A DNA stretch of 64,000 nt. Source: Variovorax gracilis (GTDB lineage: Bacteria > Pseudomonadota > Gammaproteobacteria > Burkholderiales > Burkholderiaceae_C). Location: assembly GCF_030317115.1 (NCBI RefSeq), contig NZ_JASZYF010000009.1:124001-188000 (forward strand). The letters run 5' to 3'. A program made the translations under genes and the position numbers. Of this stretch, positions 48,722 to 57,364 are shown piece by piece (the stretch's first letter is position 1; each line of letters begins with the position of its first letter). The notes under the pieces are model-generated. The model searched no databases. It was not told the origin of the DNA and was given only the letters and a program-made list of their open reading frames with translations.

Positions 48722-49351
48722 TCAGGCGTGGCGCACGGAGGCTCGTGGCTTTCGCGGCGCCAAGGCCCGGTTTTCCGGGACGTCGCGTCGAGGGGCCGCT
48801 CGAGCGGGATCGGCGGCGAGCTTCTGGAGGATGAAGCGCTGGCCCAACCGCATCGTCACCCAGAACACCGCGGTGACCGCTGCGGCCAGCAACAGGCCGG
48901 CGACGATGTCGAACGGGAAATGAACCCCGACGTAGACGCGCGCCCATCCCGTGAGGACGGCGATCGCCAGCATCGCGAATCCGGCGCCTCGCAGGGTCGA
49001 GCGCATGCAGAAGATGAGTGCAACGGTCAACATCACGGATGCATGCGCGCTCGGCAACGACCCGCGTGCGCCGTGCACGATGTGCGCCGGGCTCAGTCCG
49101 AGGGCGAAGGGGCGCGGCAGGTTGATGGCGTCCGCCAGGGCGTGGGCGGTGAGCGCTGCCACGGCGGCAGCGACGAGCGTTCCCATTGCATAGGCCCTTT
49201 GCGGCGGGCGTCTCCAGGCCACCCAGCCCATGATCGCGACGCAGGCCCACGATGCCCCTTCGGCGATGACTGACGCGATCCAAAGCAGTTGTGGTTGGGG
49301 CATGTGGCCCGCGGCCAGCCACTGAAAGAGGGAGATGTTCAACTCCTGCAT
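48722..49351 (-). CDS. PAP2-family phosphatase, inner membrane
   Basis: 209 residues with about five membrane helices. The three PAP2 signature motifs are visible: INLPRPFAL, the GSLPSAHASV motif with its histidine, and ARVYVGVHFPFDIVAG with its histidine and aspartate. Members remove phosphate from undecaprenyl pyrophosphate or phosphatidic acid. The tail after residue 185 is basic and probably cytoplasmic. The gene is isolated between the riboswitch and the ferredoxin reductase gene. Confidence 0.92.
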   Translation of the reverse strand: MQELNISLFQWLAAGHMPQPQLLWIASVIAEGASWACVAIMGWVAWRRPPQRAYAMGTLVAAAVAALTAHALADAINLPRPFALGLSPAHIVHGARGSLPSAHASVMLTVALIFCMRSTLRGAGFAMLAIAVLTGWARVYVGVHFPFDIVAGLLLAAAVTAVFWVTMRLGQRFILQKLAADPARAAPRRDVPENRALAPRKPRASVRHA

Positions 49352-49455
49352 GCGGGCATCGTAGGCTCGCGCAGTGTCAACAGCATGAACCCGAGGTTCA
49401 CACCCCGTTCAGGATCGCAACGATCTGCGCGGCCGCCTCCTCCAAGGTGTGGAGG

Positions 49456-50481
49456 TCAGTGATCGACGCCGAGCAAGGTGTGCAGCCGCGTGCTTGTCGT
49501 GGTGTATTGCAGCGGGATCGACTTGCCGGGAAACACGATCGCCGTCGCGCCCCAAGCTGCGAGCGTGGCTTCGTGGAAGCCGCAGACGATCAGTTTCTTC
49601 TTGCCGGGATAGGTGTTGATGTCGCCCACCGCGAAGATGCCGCGCTCGCGCGTTTCGTACTTCTCGGTGTCGACCGGCACCTGCTTGCGAACGAGTTCCA
49701 GGCCCCAGTCGGCGATGGCGCCCAGCCGTGGCGAGATGCCCAGGCAGCCGATGAGGGCGTCGAAAGGCAGCGCGACGGTTTGGGCGTCGGGCGTGGCGAT
49801 CTGCAACTGCGCGTCGTCGAAGCCGACCGGCTGCCCCACGGCCAAGTGCATCGTCCCTGCGCCGACGCGCTCGCGCAGCGCGGCGACAGTGGTGTCCTCG
49901 GCCTGGAAGACATCACGCCGATGGAGCAGCGTGACGCGCTTCGCGATCGGGGCAAGTGCCAGGGCAGTCTCCAGCGCAACGTCGTCGCCGCCGTTGACCA
50001 CCACGGTCTGTCCGGCAAAGGGTTCGAGCGCATCGGGGTGGTAGAAAAGCCGGGTGCCTTCCAATTGTTCGATGCCTGGGACGGCGATGCGCTTGGGCAC
50101 GAAGGCGCCGACGCCTGCCGCGATGATTACGGTTCGCGCGAGGAAAGCGCGCCCCTTGTTCGTCCCCACCAACAGGCGTCCATCATCCTGCCGGGTAAGG
50201 GTCGCGACCTGTTCACCGAGGTGAAATACCGGATGGAAGGGCGCGACCTGCTGCAGCAGCGATTCCACCAGGCCCCGCCCGGTGGTCACCGGCGTGCCCG
50301 GGATGTCGTAGATCGGCTTGTCGCCATACAGCTCGACGCACTGGCCGCCGGCCCGGGGCAGGGCGTCGACGATGTGGCAGGAGATTTCGAGCAGGCCGAG
50401 CTGGAAGGCCTGGAACAGCCCGACTGGGCCGGCGCCGATGATCAGCGCGTCGGTTTCGACGGGGCGAGCCGAAGTGCTCAG
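49456..50481 (-). CDS. ferredoxin-NADP reductase, thioredoxin-reductase-like type
   Basis: 341 residues, FAD-dependent. The FAD motif is ALIIGAGPVGLFQAFQLG near the start, followed by PRAGGQCVELYGDKPIYDIP, the NAD(P)-binding VVVNGGDDVALETAL, and the C-terminal GIFAVGDINTYPGKKKLIVC. This is the FNR type lacking the CxxC of thioredoxin reductase. No ATG, GTG or TTG fits near the start. CTG 50481 gives LSTSARPVETDALIIG, overlaps the ferredoxin stop as CTGA, and has GGAG eight bases before it. A start inside the ferredoxin gene is the alternative. Confidence 0.88.
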   Translation of the reverse strand: MSTSARPVETDALIIGAGPVGLFQAFQLGLLEISCHIVDALPRAGGQCVELYGDKPIYDIPGTPVTTGRGLVESLLQQVAPFHPVFHLGEQVATLTRQDDGRLLVGTNKGRAFLARTVIIAAGVGAFVPKRIAVPGIEQLEGTRLFYHPDALEPFAGQTVVVNGGDDVALETALALAPIAKRVTLLHRRDVFQAEDTTVAALRERVGAGTMHLAVGQPVGFDDAQLQIATPDAQTVALPFDALIGCLGISPRLGAIADWGLELVRKQVPVDTEKYETRERGIFAVGDINTYPGKKKLIVCGFHEATLAAWGATAIVFPGKSIPLQYTTTSTRLHTLLGVDH

Positions 50482-50807
50482 CGCACCAGCTCCGAGACCT
50501 TGTCGGTCTTGTCTTTCCACTCTTCGGCATCGGGCAGCGCCGGCTTGCGCTTGGTGATGCTCTTCCAGCCATCGGCCACGGCCAGCTCGGCATTGAGCTT
50601 GATGAAGGCCAGTTGGTTGGCGGGCAGGTCTTCCTCGGCGTAGATCGCGTTCACCGGGCACTCGGGAATGCAGACCGCGCAATCGATGCACTCGTCGGGA
50701 TCGATCACCAGCATGTTCGGCCCTTCACGGAAGCAGTCGACGGGACACACGTCGACGCAATCGGTGTATTTGCAGCGGATGCAGGATTCGGAGACGACGT
50801 GGGTCAT
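50478..50807 (-). CDS. fdxA: 7Fe-8S ferredoxin FdxA
   Basis: 109 residues. The cluster motifs are CIRCKYTDCVDVCPVDCF and CIDCAVCIPECPVNAI, the [3Fe-4S]/[4Fe-4S] pattern of FdxA-type ferredoxins, with a 50-residue C-terminal extension usual for the type. It lies 43 bases after cysN and overlaps the reductase gene by four bases, so it probably belongs to the sulfate assimilation transcript. That suggests it passes electrons from the NADP reductase to the CysI sulfite reductase. Confidence 0.95.
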   Translation of the reverse strand: MTHVVSESCIRCKYTDCVDVCPVDCFREGPNMLVIDPDECIDCAVCIPECPVNAIYAEEDLPANQLAFIKLNAELAVADGWKSITKRKPALPDAEEWKDKTDKVSELVR

Positions 50808-50850
50808 GGTTCTTGGCTGACGGGAGGAATGATCGGGAAAACCCCGAATT

Positions 50851-52197
50851 TTAGGCCTTTGCGGCCGCGGGACGCACCAGCACGGCGGCGGAGGTCCGGT
50901 GAGAGGCGGTGTCGACGAGGATCAGCGAGCCCAGCGCGCGCGATTGCGTGAAGGGCAGCACTGCCAGCGGCTGCTGCAAGCTCAGCACCACGTCGCCGAT
51001 GGCGTTGGCTTCGAGCTGGTCGGCCGGCTCGGAGTCGAGGGTCGTGATGTTCACGCGATCCACGATGCGCGCGACCTTGGCCTTGACCCAGCGATGACCC
51101 TGCAGCGCCCAGTACACCCGGCCCGCGACGAGCGGCTCGTCGTCGAGCCAGGCGATGGTGGCGGTGATCTCGCGCGACGGTTCGAAGGCACCGGGCTCGA
51201 GCAGCCAGTCGCCGCGCGACACGTCGAGTTCCCGATCCAGGACGATGCCGGCGCTGTGGCCCGCGTGCACGGTCTTCTGTTGGCGTGTGTGGCTCAGCAC
51301 CTGCGCGACAGTGGCGGTCTGGTTGCTCGGCAGCACGGTCACGCGTTGGCCAGGCTCGATATGCCCGCTGGCGACGCGGCCCCAGAACACGCGGCGGCCG
51401 CGCGAGGTGTCTGCCGAAGCGGAGAACTTCTCGACCCACTGCACCGGGAAGGCGAAAGGCACGGCTTCGTCCTGCGCGGTGACCGGCAGTTGCTCCAGCA
51501 GTTCGAGCAGGCTGGGACCCTCGTAGCCGGCCCAGTCGGGATGGCGCGAAGCGACGTTCCAGCCCTTGAGCGCCGAGATCGGCACCGTGGCGGCGACTTC
51601 CACGCCAGCGGCTTCCGCGAAATTCGCGAGTGCGAGCGAGATGCGTTCGAAAGCCAGTTCGGCGTCGTCGATGGCGTCGAGCTTGTTGACCGCGAACACG
51701 ATCGACTGCACGCGCAGCAGATGGCACAGCAAGGTGTGGCGGCGGGTCTGCGGCAGCAACTCGCGCCTGACGACTTCGCCGTCGCCGACCTCGGCCGCCC
51801 AGGCCAGCTTGGTCGCATCGACCAGCACAACGGCCGCATCGGCGCTCGAAGCGGCCGTGACCATGTTGCGCGTGTACTGCTCATGGCCGGGCGCGTCGCC
51901 GATCACGAACTTGCGATGCGCCGTCGAGAAGTAGCGATAGGCCACATCGATCGTGATCCCCTGTTCGCGCTCGGCGGAGAGCCCGTCGGTCAGCAGCGCC
52001 AGATCGGTCTCGCCGCCGCGCTGGACGCCAGCCAGTTGATCCTGCAGCACGGTCTTGCTGTCGACCAGGAGCCGGCCGATCAACGTGCTCTTGCCGTCGT
52101 CCACGCTGCCGCAGGTGATGAAGCGCAGCGCCGCGCCGGTCTCGGCGGCATGGGATTCGGCGGAAGCAGGGTTTGCAGTGGTCACGTTCATGTTCAA
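50851..52197 (-). CDS. cysN: sulfate adenylyltransferase GTPase subunit
   Basis: 448 residues. The GTP-binding motifs are GSVDDGKSTLIGRL, DAPGHEQYTRNM and NKLD, followed by the EF-Tu-like domains 2 and 3. It couples GTP hydrolysis to APS formation with CysD. The protein ends without a CysC kinase domain, so APS is probably reduced directly by the adjacent CysH. A double-hairpin intergenic repeat lies between cysD and cysN. Confidence 0.96.
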   Translation of the reverse strand: MNMNVTTANPASAESHAAETGAALRFITCGSVDDGKSTLIGRLLVDSKTVLQDQLAGVQRGGETDLALLTDGLSAEREQGITIDVAYRYFSTAHRKFVIGDAPGHEQYTRNMVTAASSADAAVVLVDATKLAWAAEVGDGEVVRRELLPQTRRHTLLCHLLRVQSIVFAVNKLDAIDDAELAFERISLALANFAEAAGVEVAATVPISALKGWNVASRHPDWAGYEGPSLLELLEQLPVTAQDEAVPFAFPVQWVEKFSASADTSRGRRVFWGRVASGHIEPGQRVTVLPSNQTATVAQVLSHTRQQKTVHAGHSAGIVLDRELDVSRGDWLLEPGAFEPSREITATIAWLDDEPLVAGRVYWALQGHRWVKAKVARIVDRVNITTLDSEPADQLEANAIGDVVLSLQQPLAVLPFTQSRALGSLILVDTASHRTSAAVLVRPAAAKA

Positions 52198-52232
52198 TTC
52201 TCAAATGCTGTCAGGCTCACGCCAGAAACACC

Positions 52233-52279
52233 GCCGATCCGGCTCCGCCGGTCCGCAGGTGTTGCCCCGGCCGGGGGGG
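52233..52279. repeat. intergenic double-hairpin repeat, copy B
   Basis: Second copy of the element at 46233-46282, with form CCGGCTCCGCCGG-TCCGCAGGTGTTG-CCCC...GGGG. Both stems are kept although several bases differ from copy A. It fills most of the 86 bases between cysD and cysN, so it is transcribed in the middle of the operon and could affect RNA stability. Confidence 0.55.
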
Positions 52280-52283
52280 CGAG

Positions 52284-53240
52284 TCAAAAGTACCCGTCTT
52301 TCTTGCGCTTTTCCATCGAGGCTTCGGACGTCTTGTCGTCCATGCGGGTGGCACCGCGCTCGCTCACATCGGCGGCCAGCGTCTCGATCACCACGTCGCC
52401 GGCATCGGCGGCCAGGCTGTCGACCGGGCAGGTGCAAGTGATGTCGCCGACCGTGCGGAAGCGAACGTCGCGCACCTCGATCTGCTCGCCATCGCGTGGC
52501 GGCGTGAGTTCGGTCACTGGCACCAGCAGGCCGCGGCGCTCCACCACTTCGCGCTTGTGCGTGTAGTAGATCGAAGGCAGGGCGATGTTCTCGCGCTCGA
52601 TGTACTGCCACACGTCGAGTTCGGTCCAGTTCGAGATCGGGAACACGCGGAAGTGCTCGCCGGGCGCCAATCGGGTGTTGAACAGCGTCCACAGCTCCGG
52701 GCGCTGGTCCTTGGGCTGCCACTGGCCGAAGCTGTCGCGATGCGAAAAGATGCGCTCCTTGGCGCGGGCCTTTTCCTCGTCGCGGCGCGCGCCGCCGATC
52801 AGTGCGTCGAAGCGGAATTCCTCGATGGCTTCGAGCAGGGTGACCGACTGGTGCACATTGCGCGATTCGTCGGGGTGCGCAAGCCGCACCGTGCCGCGCT
52901 TCATCGAGTCCTCGACGTTGCGCACGATCAGCTCTGCGCCGAGTTCCTTGGCGCGGGCATCGCGGAAGTCGGTCACTTCGGGGAAATTGTGGCCGGTGTC
53001 GATCATCAGCAGCGGGTAGGGGATGCGGCCGATGCCGAAGGCCTTTTCCGCGCACTTGAGCAGCACCAGCGAGTCCTTGCCGCCCGAAAACAGCAGCGTC
53101 GGCCGCTCGAAGGATGCGGCGACTTCGCGCAGGATGAAGATGGTCTCTTCTTCCAGCGCGTCGAGTTGCGTGTTGGAAAGGCGCGCGAGCGACTGCGATG
53201 TGGATTGCAGGAGCAGGTCGGTGTCGGTACGGGCGTTCAT
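52284..53240 (-). CDS. cysD: sulfate adenylyltransferase catalytic subunit
   Basis: 318 residues of the PP-loop ATP-pyrophosphatase family. The PP-loop is LLFSGGKDSLVLLKCAEKAF. Further signatures are YPLLMIDTGHNFPEVTDFRD, and WTELDVWQYIERENI. It makes APS from sulfate and ATP with CysN. ATG 53240 gives the usual N-terminus; the frame is open nine codons earlier. It follows cysH after ten bases. Confidence 0.96.
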   Translation of the reverse strand: MNARTDTDLLLQSTSQSLARLSNTQLDALEEETIFILREVAASFERPTLLFSGGKDSLVLLKCAEKAFGIGRIPYPLLMIDTGHNFPEVTDFRDARAKELGAELIVRNVEDSMKRGTVRLAHPDESRNVHQSVTLLEAIEEFRFDALIGGARRDEEKARAKERIFSHRDSFGQWQPKDQRPELWTLFNTRLAPGEHFRVFPISNWTELDVWQYIERENIALPSIYYTHKREVVERRGLLVPVTELTPPRDGEQIEVRDVRFRTVGDITCTCPVDSLAADAGDVVIETLAADVSERGATRMDDKTSEASMEKRKKDGYF

Positions 53241-53250
53241 GAAGCGGGGC

Positions 53251-54066
53251 TCAGTTCGGGATGGCACGAATGGGGATGGCTCGGTTCGGAAGCGGTGAGA
53301 CGGGCGAGACAGCGGACAGGGGCTCGAAGGCAGCGGGCTCCTCGCCCTCGTGGCTGCCGTCCGCGGCGACGTGCAGGCCGCATTCCTTTGCGCTTTCCTG
53401 TTCCCACCACCAGCGTCCGGACCGGAAGTCTTCCCCGAGCGTCACGGCCCGGGTACAGGGCGCGCAACCGATGCTGGGGTAGAACTGGTCGTGCAGCGGG
53501 TTGTAGGGCACCTTGTGGATGGCGATGTAGTGCCACACATCGCCCCAGGTCCAGCGTGCGAGCGGATTGATCTTGACGCGCTCGGGCTGCTGCTCGATGA
53601 ACTCGACCTCTGCGCGCGCGCCGGATTGTTCGCGCCGCAGGCCCGTGATCCAGGCGCGCTTGCCGGCGAGCGCGCGCTCGAGCGGCTCCATCTTGCGGAT
53701 GTGGCAGCAGGCCTTGCGCAGTTCGAGGCTGCGGTACATCGCTTCCTCGCCGTTTTCCTTGACGAAGGCGGCCGCATCATCCGCGACGGGGCGGTACACC
53801 TCCACCTCGCGGCCGTAGTGCGTCTGCAGGCGGTCGAGCAAGCCCAGGGTCTCGGCGTGCAGCTTGCCGGTTTCGAGCACGAAGACGCCGCTCTGTACCT
53901 GGAAGCGATGCAGGATGTCCGTCACGACCATGTCCTCCGCCCCCAGGCTGGAAGCCTGCGTGATCGGCGTGAACTCGGCCGCTGCCCCGCGCAGCAGTGC
54001 CACGGTCTCGGCGAGCTTGTCGTCGAAATCGGAGGAGGGCTTGGCGTAGAGCGAGATGGCGTTCAT
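53251..54066 (-). CDS. cysH: APS reductase (4Fe-4S type phosphoadenylyl-sulfate reductase family)
   Basis: 271 residues. The iron-sulfur ligands of the APS-type enzyme are present: KACCHIRKMEPL and GCAPCTRAV, plus the catalytic cysteine in AKECGLH. The PAPS-type E. coli enzyme lacks the CC/CxxC set, so this protein reduces adenylyl sulfate directly to sulfite. About 25 residues after ECGLH are low complexity (ending PNRAIPIRAIPN), perhaps a disordered tail. It follows the DUF934 gene after 42 bases and precedes cysD. Confidence 0.95.
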   Translation of the reverse strand: MNAISLYAKPSSDFDDKLAETVALLRGAAAEFTPITQASSLGAEDMVVTDILHRFQVQSGVFVLETGKLHAETLGLLDRLQTHYGREVEVYRPVADDAAAFVKENGEEAMYRSLELRKACCHIRKMEPLERALAGKRAWITGLRREQSGARAEVEFIEQQPERVKINPLARWTWGDVWHYIAIHKVPYNPLHDQFYPSIGCAPCTRAVTLGEDFRSGRWWWEQESAKECGLHVAADGSHEGEEPAAFEPLSAVSPVSPLPNRAIPIRAIPN

Positions 54067-54108
54067 GTCGAATTGGCTGGGCGCAGGGCGCTGGCTGGTG
54101 GATGGAGT

Positions 54109-54507
54109 TCAGGCTGTTTCGCGCTTGAAGATGGGCGTCGCTTGCACCGCGTCGCCCTGGTAGAAAGCGGCGAAACGGTCGAACTGGCGCTGTGCGGCGG
54201 TGGCATCCACGCCTTCCTTCAGGACGGCGCTCGAGAAGCCGGTGCGCTGCATCTGCACCAGTTGATCGATCAGCACGTCGCCGGTGGCGCGAATGTCTCC
54301 CTTGAAGCCGAGGCGGCGGCGCAGCAGGAAAGCCTGGCTGTAGGCGCGGCCATCGGTGAACTTCGGGAAGTCCAGATCGATGCGTTCCACGTCGTCGAGG
54401 CACACCTCGATCGCCAGCGGATCGGCGTCGTTGGGAAGTTGCAGCACGTTAGGGTCGCCGTTGTCCACGTGGTCTTCGGCGGCAATCAGTTGAAGCGTCT
54501 TGTTCAT
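54109..54507 (-). CDS. DUF934 protein of the sulfite reductase operon
   Basis: 132 residues. The family signature is DLDFPKFTDGRAYSQAFLLR followed by RRLGFKGDIRATGDVLIDQL. DUF934 proteins are nearly always found next to cysI in proteobacteria and are required for or linked to sulfite reductase function, but the biochemical role is unknown. ATG 54507 overlaps the cysI stop as ATGA, so translation is coupled. Confidence 0.93.
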   Translation of the reverse strand: MNKTLQLIAAEDHVDNGDPNVLQLPNDADPLAIEVCLDDVERIDLDFPKFTDGRAYSQAFLLRRRLGFKGDIRATGDVLIDQLVQMQRTGFSSAVLKEGVDATAAQRQFDRFAAFYQGDAVQATPIFKRETA

Positions 54508-56282
54508 GCGGCCTCCTCGACCTTGAAGCGCGCGCCGTTGGCGGCGGCCTTGAAAGGCTCGATGCCGACGCGCCGCAGCGCATCGATGAAGGTCTCGCCC
54601 GCCTCGCGGGTGTCGCGGTAGGTGTTGAGCACGGCCTCGATCACGTCCGGCACCTCGGCCGCGGAAAACGAGGGGCCGACCACCTTGCCGGGCTGCGCCG
54701 CACCGCTGAGCGCGGAGCCGTCGGAGCCGCCGAGGGTGACCTGGTACCACTCCTTCCCGTCCTTGTCGACGCCGAGGATGCCGATGTGGCCGCTGTGGTG
54801 GTGGCCGCAGGAGTTGATGCAGCCGCTGATGTGCAGGTCGATCTCACCGAGGTCGTCGAGTTCGTCCAGGTCCTGGTAGCGCTCGGTGATGGCCTCGGCG
54901 ATCGGGATCGAGCGCGCGTTCGCAAGCGCGCAGAAGTCGCCGCCGGGGCAGGCGATCATGTCGGTCAGCAGGTGCACGTTGGCGCTGGCAAAGCCGGCTT
55001 CTCGTGCGGCGAGCCACAGGGCGTGCAGGTCTTCGGCGTGCACCCAGGGCAGCAGGAGGTTCTGGTCGTGCGTGACGCGGGCTTCGCCGGCGCTGAAGCG
55101 GTCGGCCAGCAGGGCCGCGGTGTCGAGCTGGTCGGCGGAAGCATCGCCGGGCGCCTGCAGGCGGCGCTTGAATGACAGCGTGACGGCACGCAGCGCCGGA
55201 TTCTGATGCGGCGCCACGTTGCGCGCCAGCCAGCGCGCGAACATCACGTCGTCGGCTGCCTGGGCGCGAAGTTCGGCGTCTGTTTCCTCGGCGCTGCGGA
55301 ATACGCGGGTCGCCAATGTCGGCGGCACGAAAGAGGCGCTCACGCGGTCGAGCTCGGCCTGGGTGATCGTGTGCGGCGCGCCGTCGTGCTCGATGATCTG
55401 CTTGTACTCGGCCTCGACATCGTCGATGTAGCGTTGCCCCTCGGCCTTCACCAGGATCTTGATGCGCGCCTTGTAGATGTTGTCGCGACGGCCGTAGCGG
55501 TTGTAGACCCGGATCACCGCTTCGAGGTAATTCATGATCTGGTTCCACGGGAGGAACTCGCGCAGCACCGTGCCGATGATCGGCGTGCGGCCCATGCCGC
55601 CGCCGACCTGCACGCGAAAGCCCAGCTCGCCCGCGTCGTTCTTCACCAGGTGAAGGCCGACGTCATGCCAGCCGGTGGCGGCGCGGTCTTCCGCGGCGCC
55701 GGTGATCGCGATCTTGAACTTGCGCGGCAGGAAGGCGAACTCGGGGTGCAGCGTGCTCCACTGCCGCATGATTTCGGCGTAAGGGCGCGGATCGGCGATT
55801 TCGTCGATGGCCACGCCGGCACGCTCGTCGCTGGTGATGTTGCGGATGCAGTTGCCGCTGGTCTGGATGCCGTGCATGTCGACCGAGGCCAGCAGGTCCA
55901 TCACGTCGGCCGACTTGGACAGAGGGATCCAGTTGTACTGGACGTTCTGGCGCGTCGTGAAGTGCGCGTAGTGCGTCGGCAGCTTGTGCGTGCCGAGCTT
56001 GCCCTGGGTGGCCAGCGCGGTCTTGTAGACCTCGGCCTCGGGCTCGTCGTAGACGCGCGCGATCTTGGCCAGCACGCGCAGCTGCCGGCTCGACAGCTCG
56101 CCATAAGGCACCGCCACGCGCAGCATCGGCGCGTAGCGCTGCACATACCAGCCGTTTTGCAGCCGCAGGGGACGGAATTCGTCCTCGGAGAGCTTGCCCG
56201 TTTGCCAACGTTCGAGCTGGTCGCGGAATTGAGCCGCGCGCAGGTGCACGAACTGGCGGTCGAAATCTGTGTATTGGTACAT
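54504..56282 (-). CDS. cysI: sulfite reductase hemoprotein (nitrite/sulfite reductase family)
   Basis: 592 residues. The siroheme-[4Fe-4S] ligands are ACPGGDFCALAN and CINSCGHHHSGHIG in the C-terminal half; the N-terminal half-domains show TTRQNVQYNWIPLSK and the QTSGNCIRNITSDE substrate-binding part. It reduces sulfite to sulfide in the cytoplasm. No CysJ flavoprotein is encoded in the window; a ferredoxin and its NADP reductase lie at the end of the same gene series, which may supply electrons instead. It is the first gene of the cys series, with palindromic ATAAG motifs upstream. Confidence 0.95.
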   Translation of the reverse strand: MYQYTDFDRQFVHLRAAQFRDQLERWQTGKLSEDEFRPLRLQNGWYVQRYAPMLRVAVPYGELSSRQLRVLAKIARVYDEPEAEVYKTALATQGKLGTHKLPTHYAHFTTRQNVQYNWIPLSKSADVMDLLASVDMHGIQTSGNCIRNITSDERAGVAIDEIADPRPYAEIMRQWSTLHPEFAFLPRKFKIAITGAAEDRAATGWHDVGLHLVKNDAGELGFRVQVGGGMGRTPIIGTVLREFLPWNQIMNYLEAVIRVYNRYGRRDNIYKARIKILVKAEGQRYIDDVEAEYKQIIEHDGAPHTITQAELDRVSASFVPPTLATRVFRSAEETDAELRAQAADDVMFARWLARNVAPHQNPALRAVTLSFKRRLQAPGDASADQLDTAALLADRFSAGEARVTHDQNLLLPWVHAEDLHALWLAAREAGFASANVHLLTDMIACPGGDFCALANARSIPIAEAITERYQDLDELDDLGEIDLHISGCINSCGHHHSGHIGILGVDKDGKEWYQVTLGGSDGSALSGAAQPGKVVGPSFSAAEVPDVIEAVLNTYRDTREAGETFIDALRRVGIEPFKAAANGARFKVEEAA

Positions 56283-56364
56283 CGTGTGTCAGTTGCTGGA
56301 AGGCGGTGCGTCCACGGCCCGTCAACGCGAGCCCAGGAATGTAGAAGCGAGCCTTATGGAAACA

Positions 56365-56460
56365 AACTATTTTTTGGTTCGCGCCTTATGCGGATAAGCT
56401 TATTCGCCAGCCACCATGCGGGTTTGCGGGCGATGGAATGCTTATTCCGGATAAGGCGAG
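56365..56460 (-). promoter_or_regulatory. candidate CysB-type operator/promoter region of the cysI operon
   Basis: The 262-base region 56283-56544 holds a cluster of CTTAT/ATAAG motifs: CCTTATGCGGATAAGC at about 56382-56398, the perfect palindrome ATAAGCTTAT immediately following, and GCTTATTCCGGATAAGGC at about 56440-56457. An AT-rich patch (CTATTTTTTGG) lies nearby at about 56367-56377. Clustered short inverted repeats upstream of cys genes are typical of CysB binding regions. TTCCGGATAAG recurs upstream of the dioxygenase operon at 23451. The regulator is an inference. Confidence 0.45.
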
Positions 56461-56544
56461 CGACGTCCGGATCGCCGTTGGAGCGACGGGTCCGGGGCCG
56501 AATCCCGGGGTGATTCTAGGAAAGGACGCGCCCCCGCGTGCGCG

Positions 56545-57360
56545 TCATTGCGTGGCGTTGATGCCGCCGTCCAGATACAGCACCTGGCCCGTCACGAATG
56601 CCGCGGCCGGCGCGCAGAAGAACACGGCTGCGCCTGCCACGTCCTTCGGGTCCGCCACCCGGCCGAGCGGAATGCGTTCCAGCAACTGCCGGTGCGTTTC
56701 GGGGTTTGCCAGCCAGTGGCGCGCCATCTCGGTTCGGACGACCGTCGGCGCGACCCCGTTGACCGTGATGCCGTGCGGCGCCAGTTCGGCGGCGTGCTGG
56801 CGGATCAGCATGACCAGGCCGCCTTTGCTGCTCGCATACGCCGAGTAGCCGCGGCCGCGCAGTCCCAGTTGGGAGCGCACCGACAGCAGGTGCACCTGCG
56901 CTCCCCCGCGGCCGCCCGCAATCTGGTGTCTTGCCACCGCCTGCGCCAGAAACATCGCTGTCTTGAGATTGACCTGGACGACCTCGTCGAAAGCCTCTTC
57001 AGTCACATCGAGCAAGGCTTGCTCCCGCTGGATGCCGATGCAGTTCATCAGCACGTCGAGCCTGCCGAAGTGCGCCGCGACGGCGTCGACCGACGCCTGC
57101 ATGCCGGTGACCGAATGCGCGTCCATGGCAACGCCCAGCGCTTCATGGCCGGCCGCCTGGAGCGACGCCGCCAAGGCCTGCGCCTTGGCTTCGTCCCGTC
57201 CCGACACCGCCACCTTGGCTCCGGCCAGCGCCATCGCCCAGGCGATGGCTTCGCCGATGCCGCCATAGCCGCCAGGGATGTATGCGACCCGGCCTTCCAG
57301 CCTGAACAGGCCCGACAGCTCGCGAGCAAAGTCGATGCGCGGCGTGAGTCCTTCTTCCAT
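56545..57360 (-). CDS. short-chain dehydrogenase/reductase
   Basis: 271 residues of the classical SDR family. The cofactor motif is PGGYGGIGEA, with Pro where a Thr is usual. NCIG occupies the NAG position, the catalytic serine lies in HLLSVRSQ, and the YxxxK is YSAYASSKGG. The C-terminal FVTGQVLYLDGG is typical. KduD-like sugar-acid or polyol dehydrogenases have this form, but the substrate is not determined. ATG 57360 is used; it lies four bases after the next SDR gene, in the same operon. It is the last gene of the minus-strand cluster 64000-56545. Confidence 0.9.
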   Translation of the reverse strand: MEEGLTPRIDFARELSGLFRLEGRVAYIPGGYGGIGEAIAWAMALAGAKVAVSGRDEAKAQALAASLQAAGHEALGVAMDAHSVTGMQASVDAVAAHFGRLDVLMNCIGIQREQALLDVTEEAFDEVVQVNLKTAMFLAQAVARHQIAGGRGGAQVHLLSVRSQLGLRGRGYSAYASSKGGLVMLIRQHAAELAPHGITVNGVAPTVVRTEMARHWLANPETHRQLLERIPLGRVADPKDVAGAAVFFCAPAAAFVTGQVLYLDGGINATQ

Positions 57361-57364
57361 GCGG

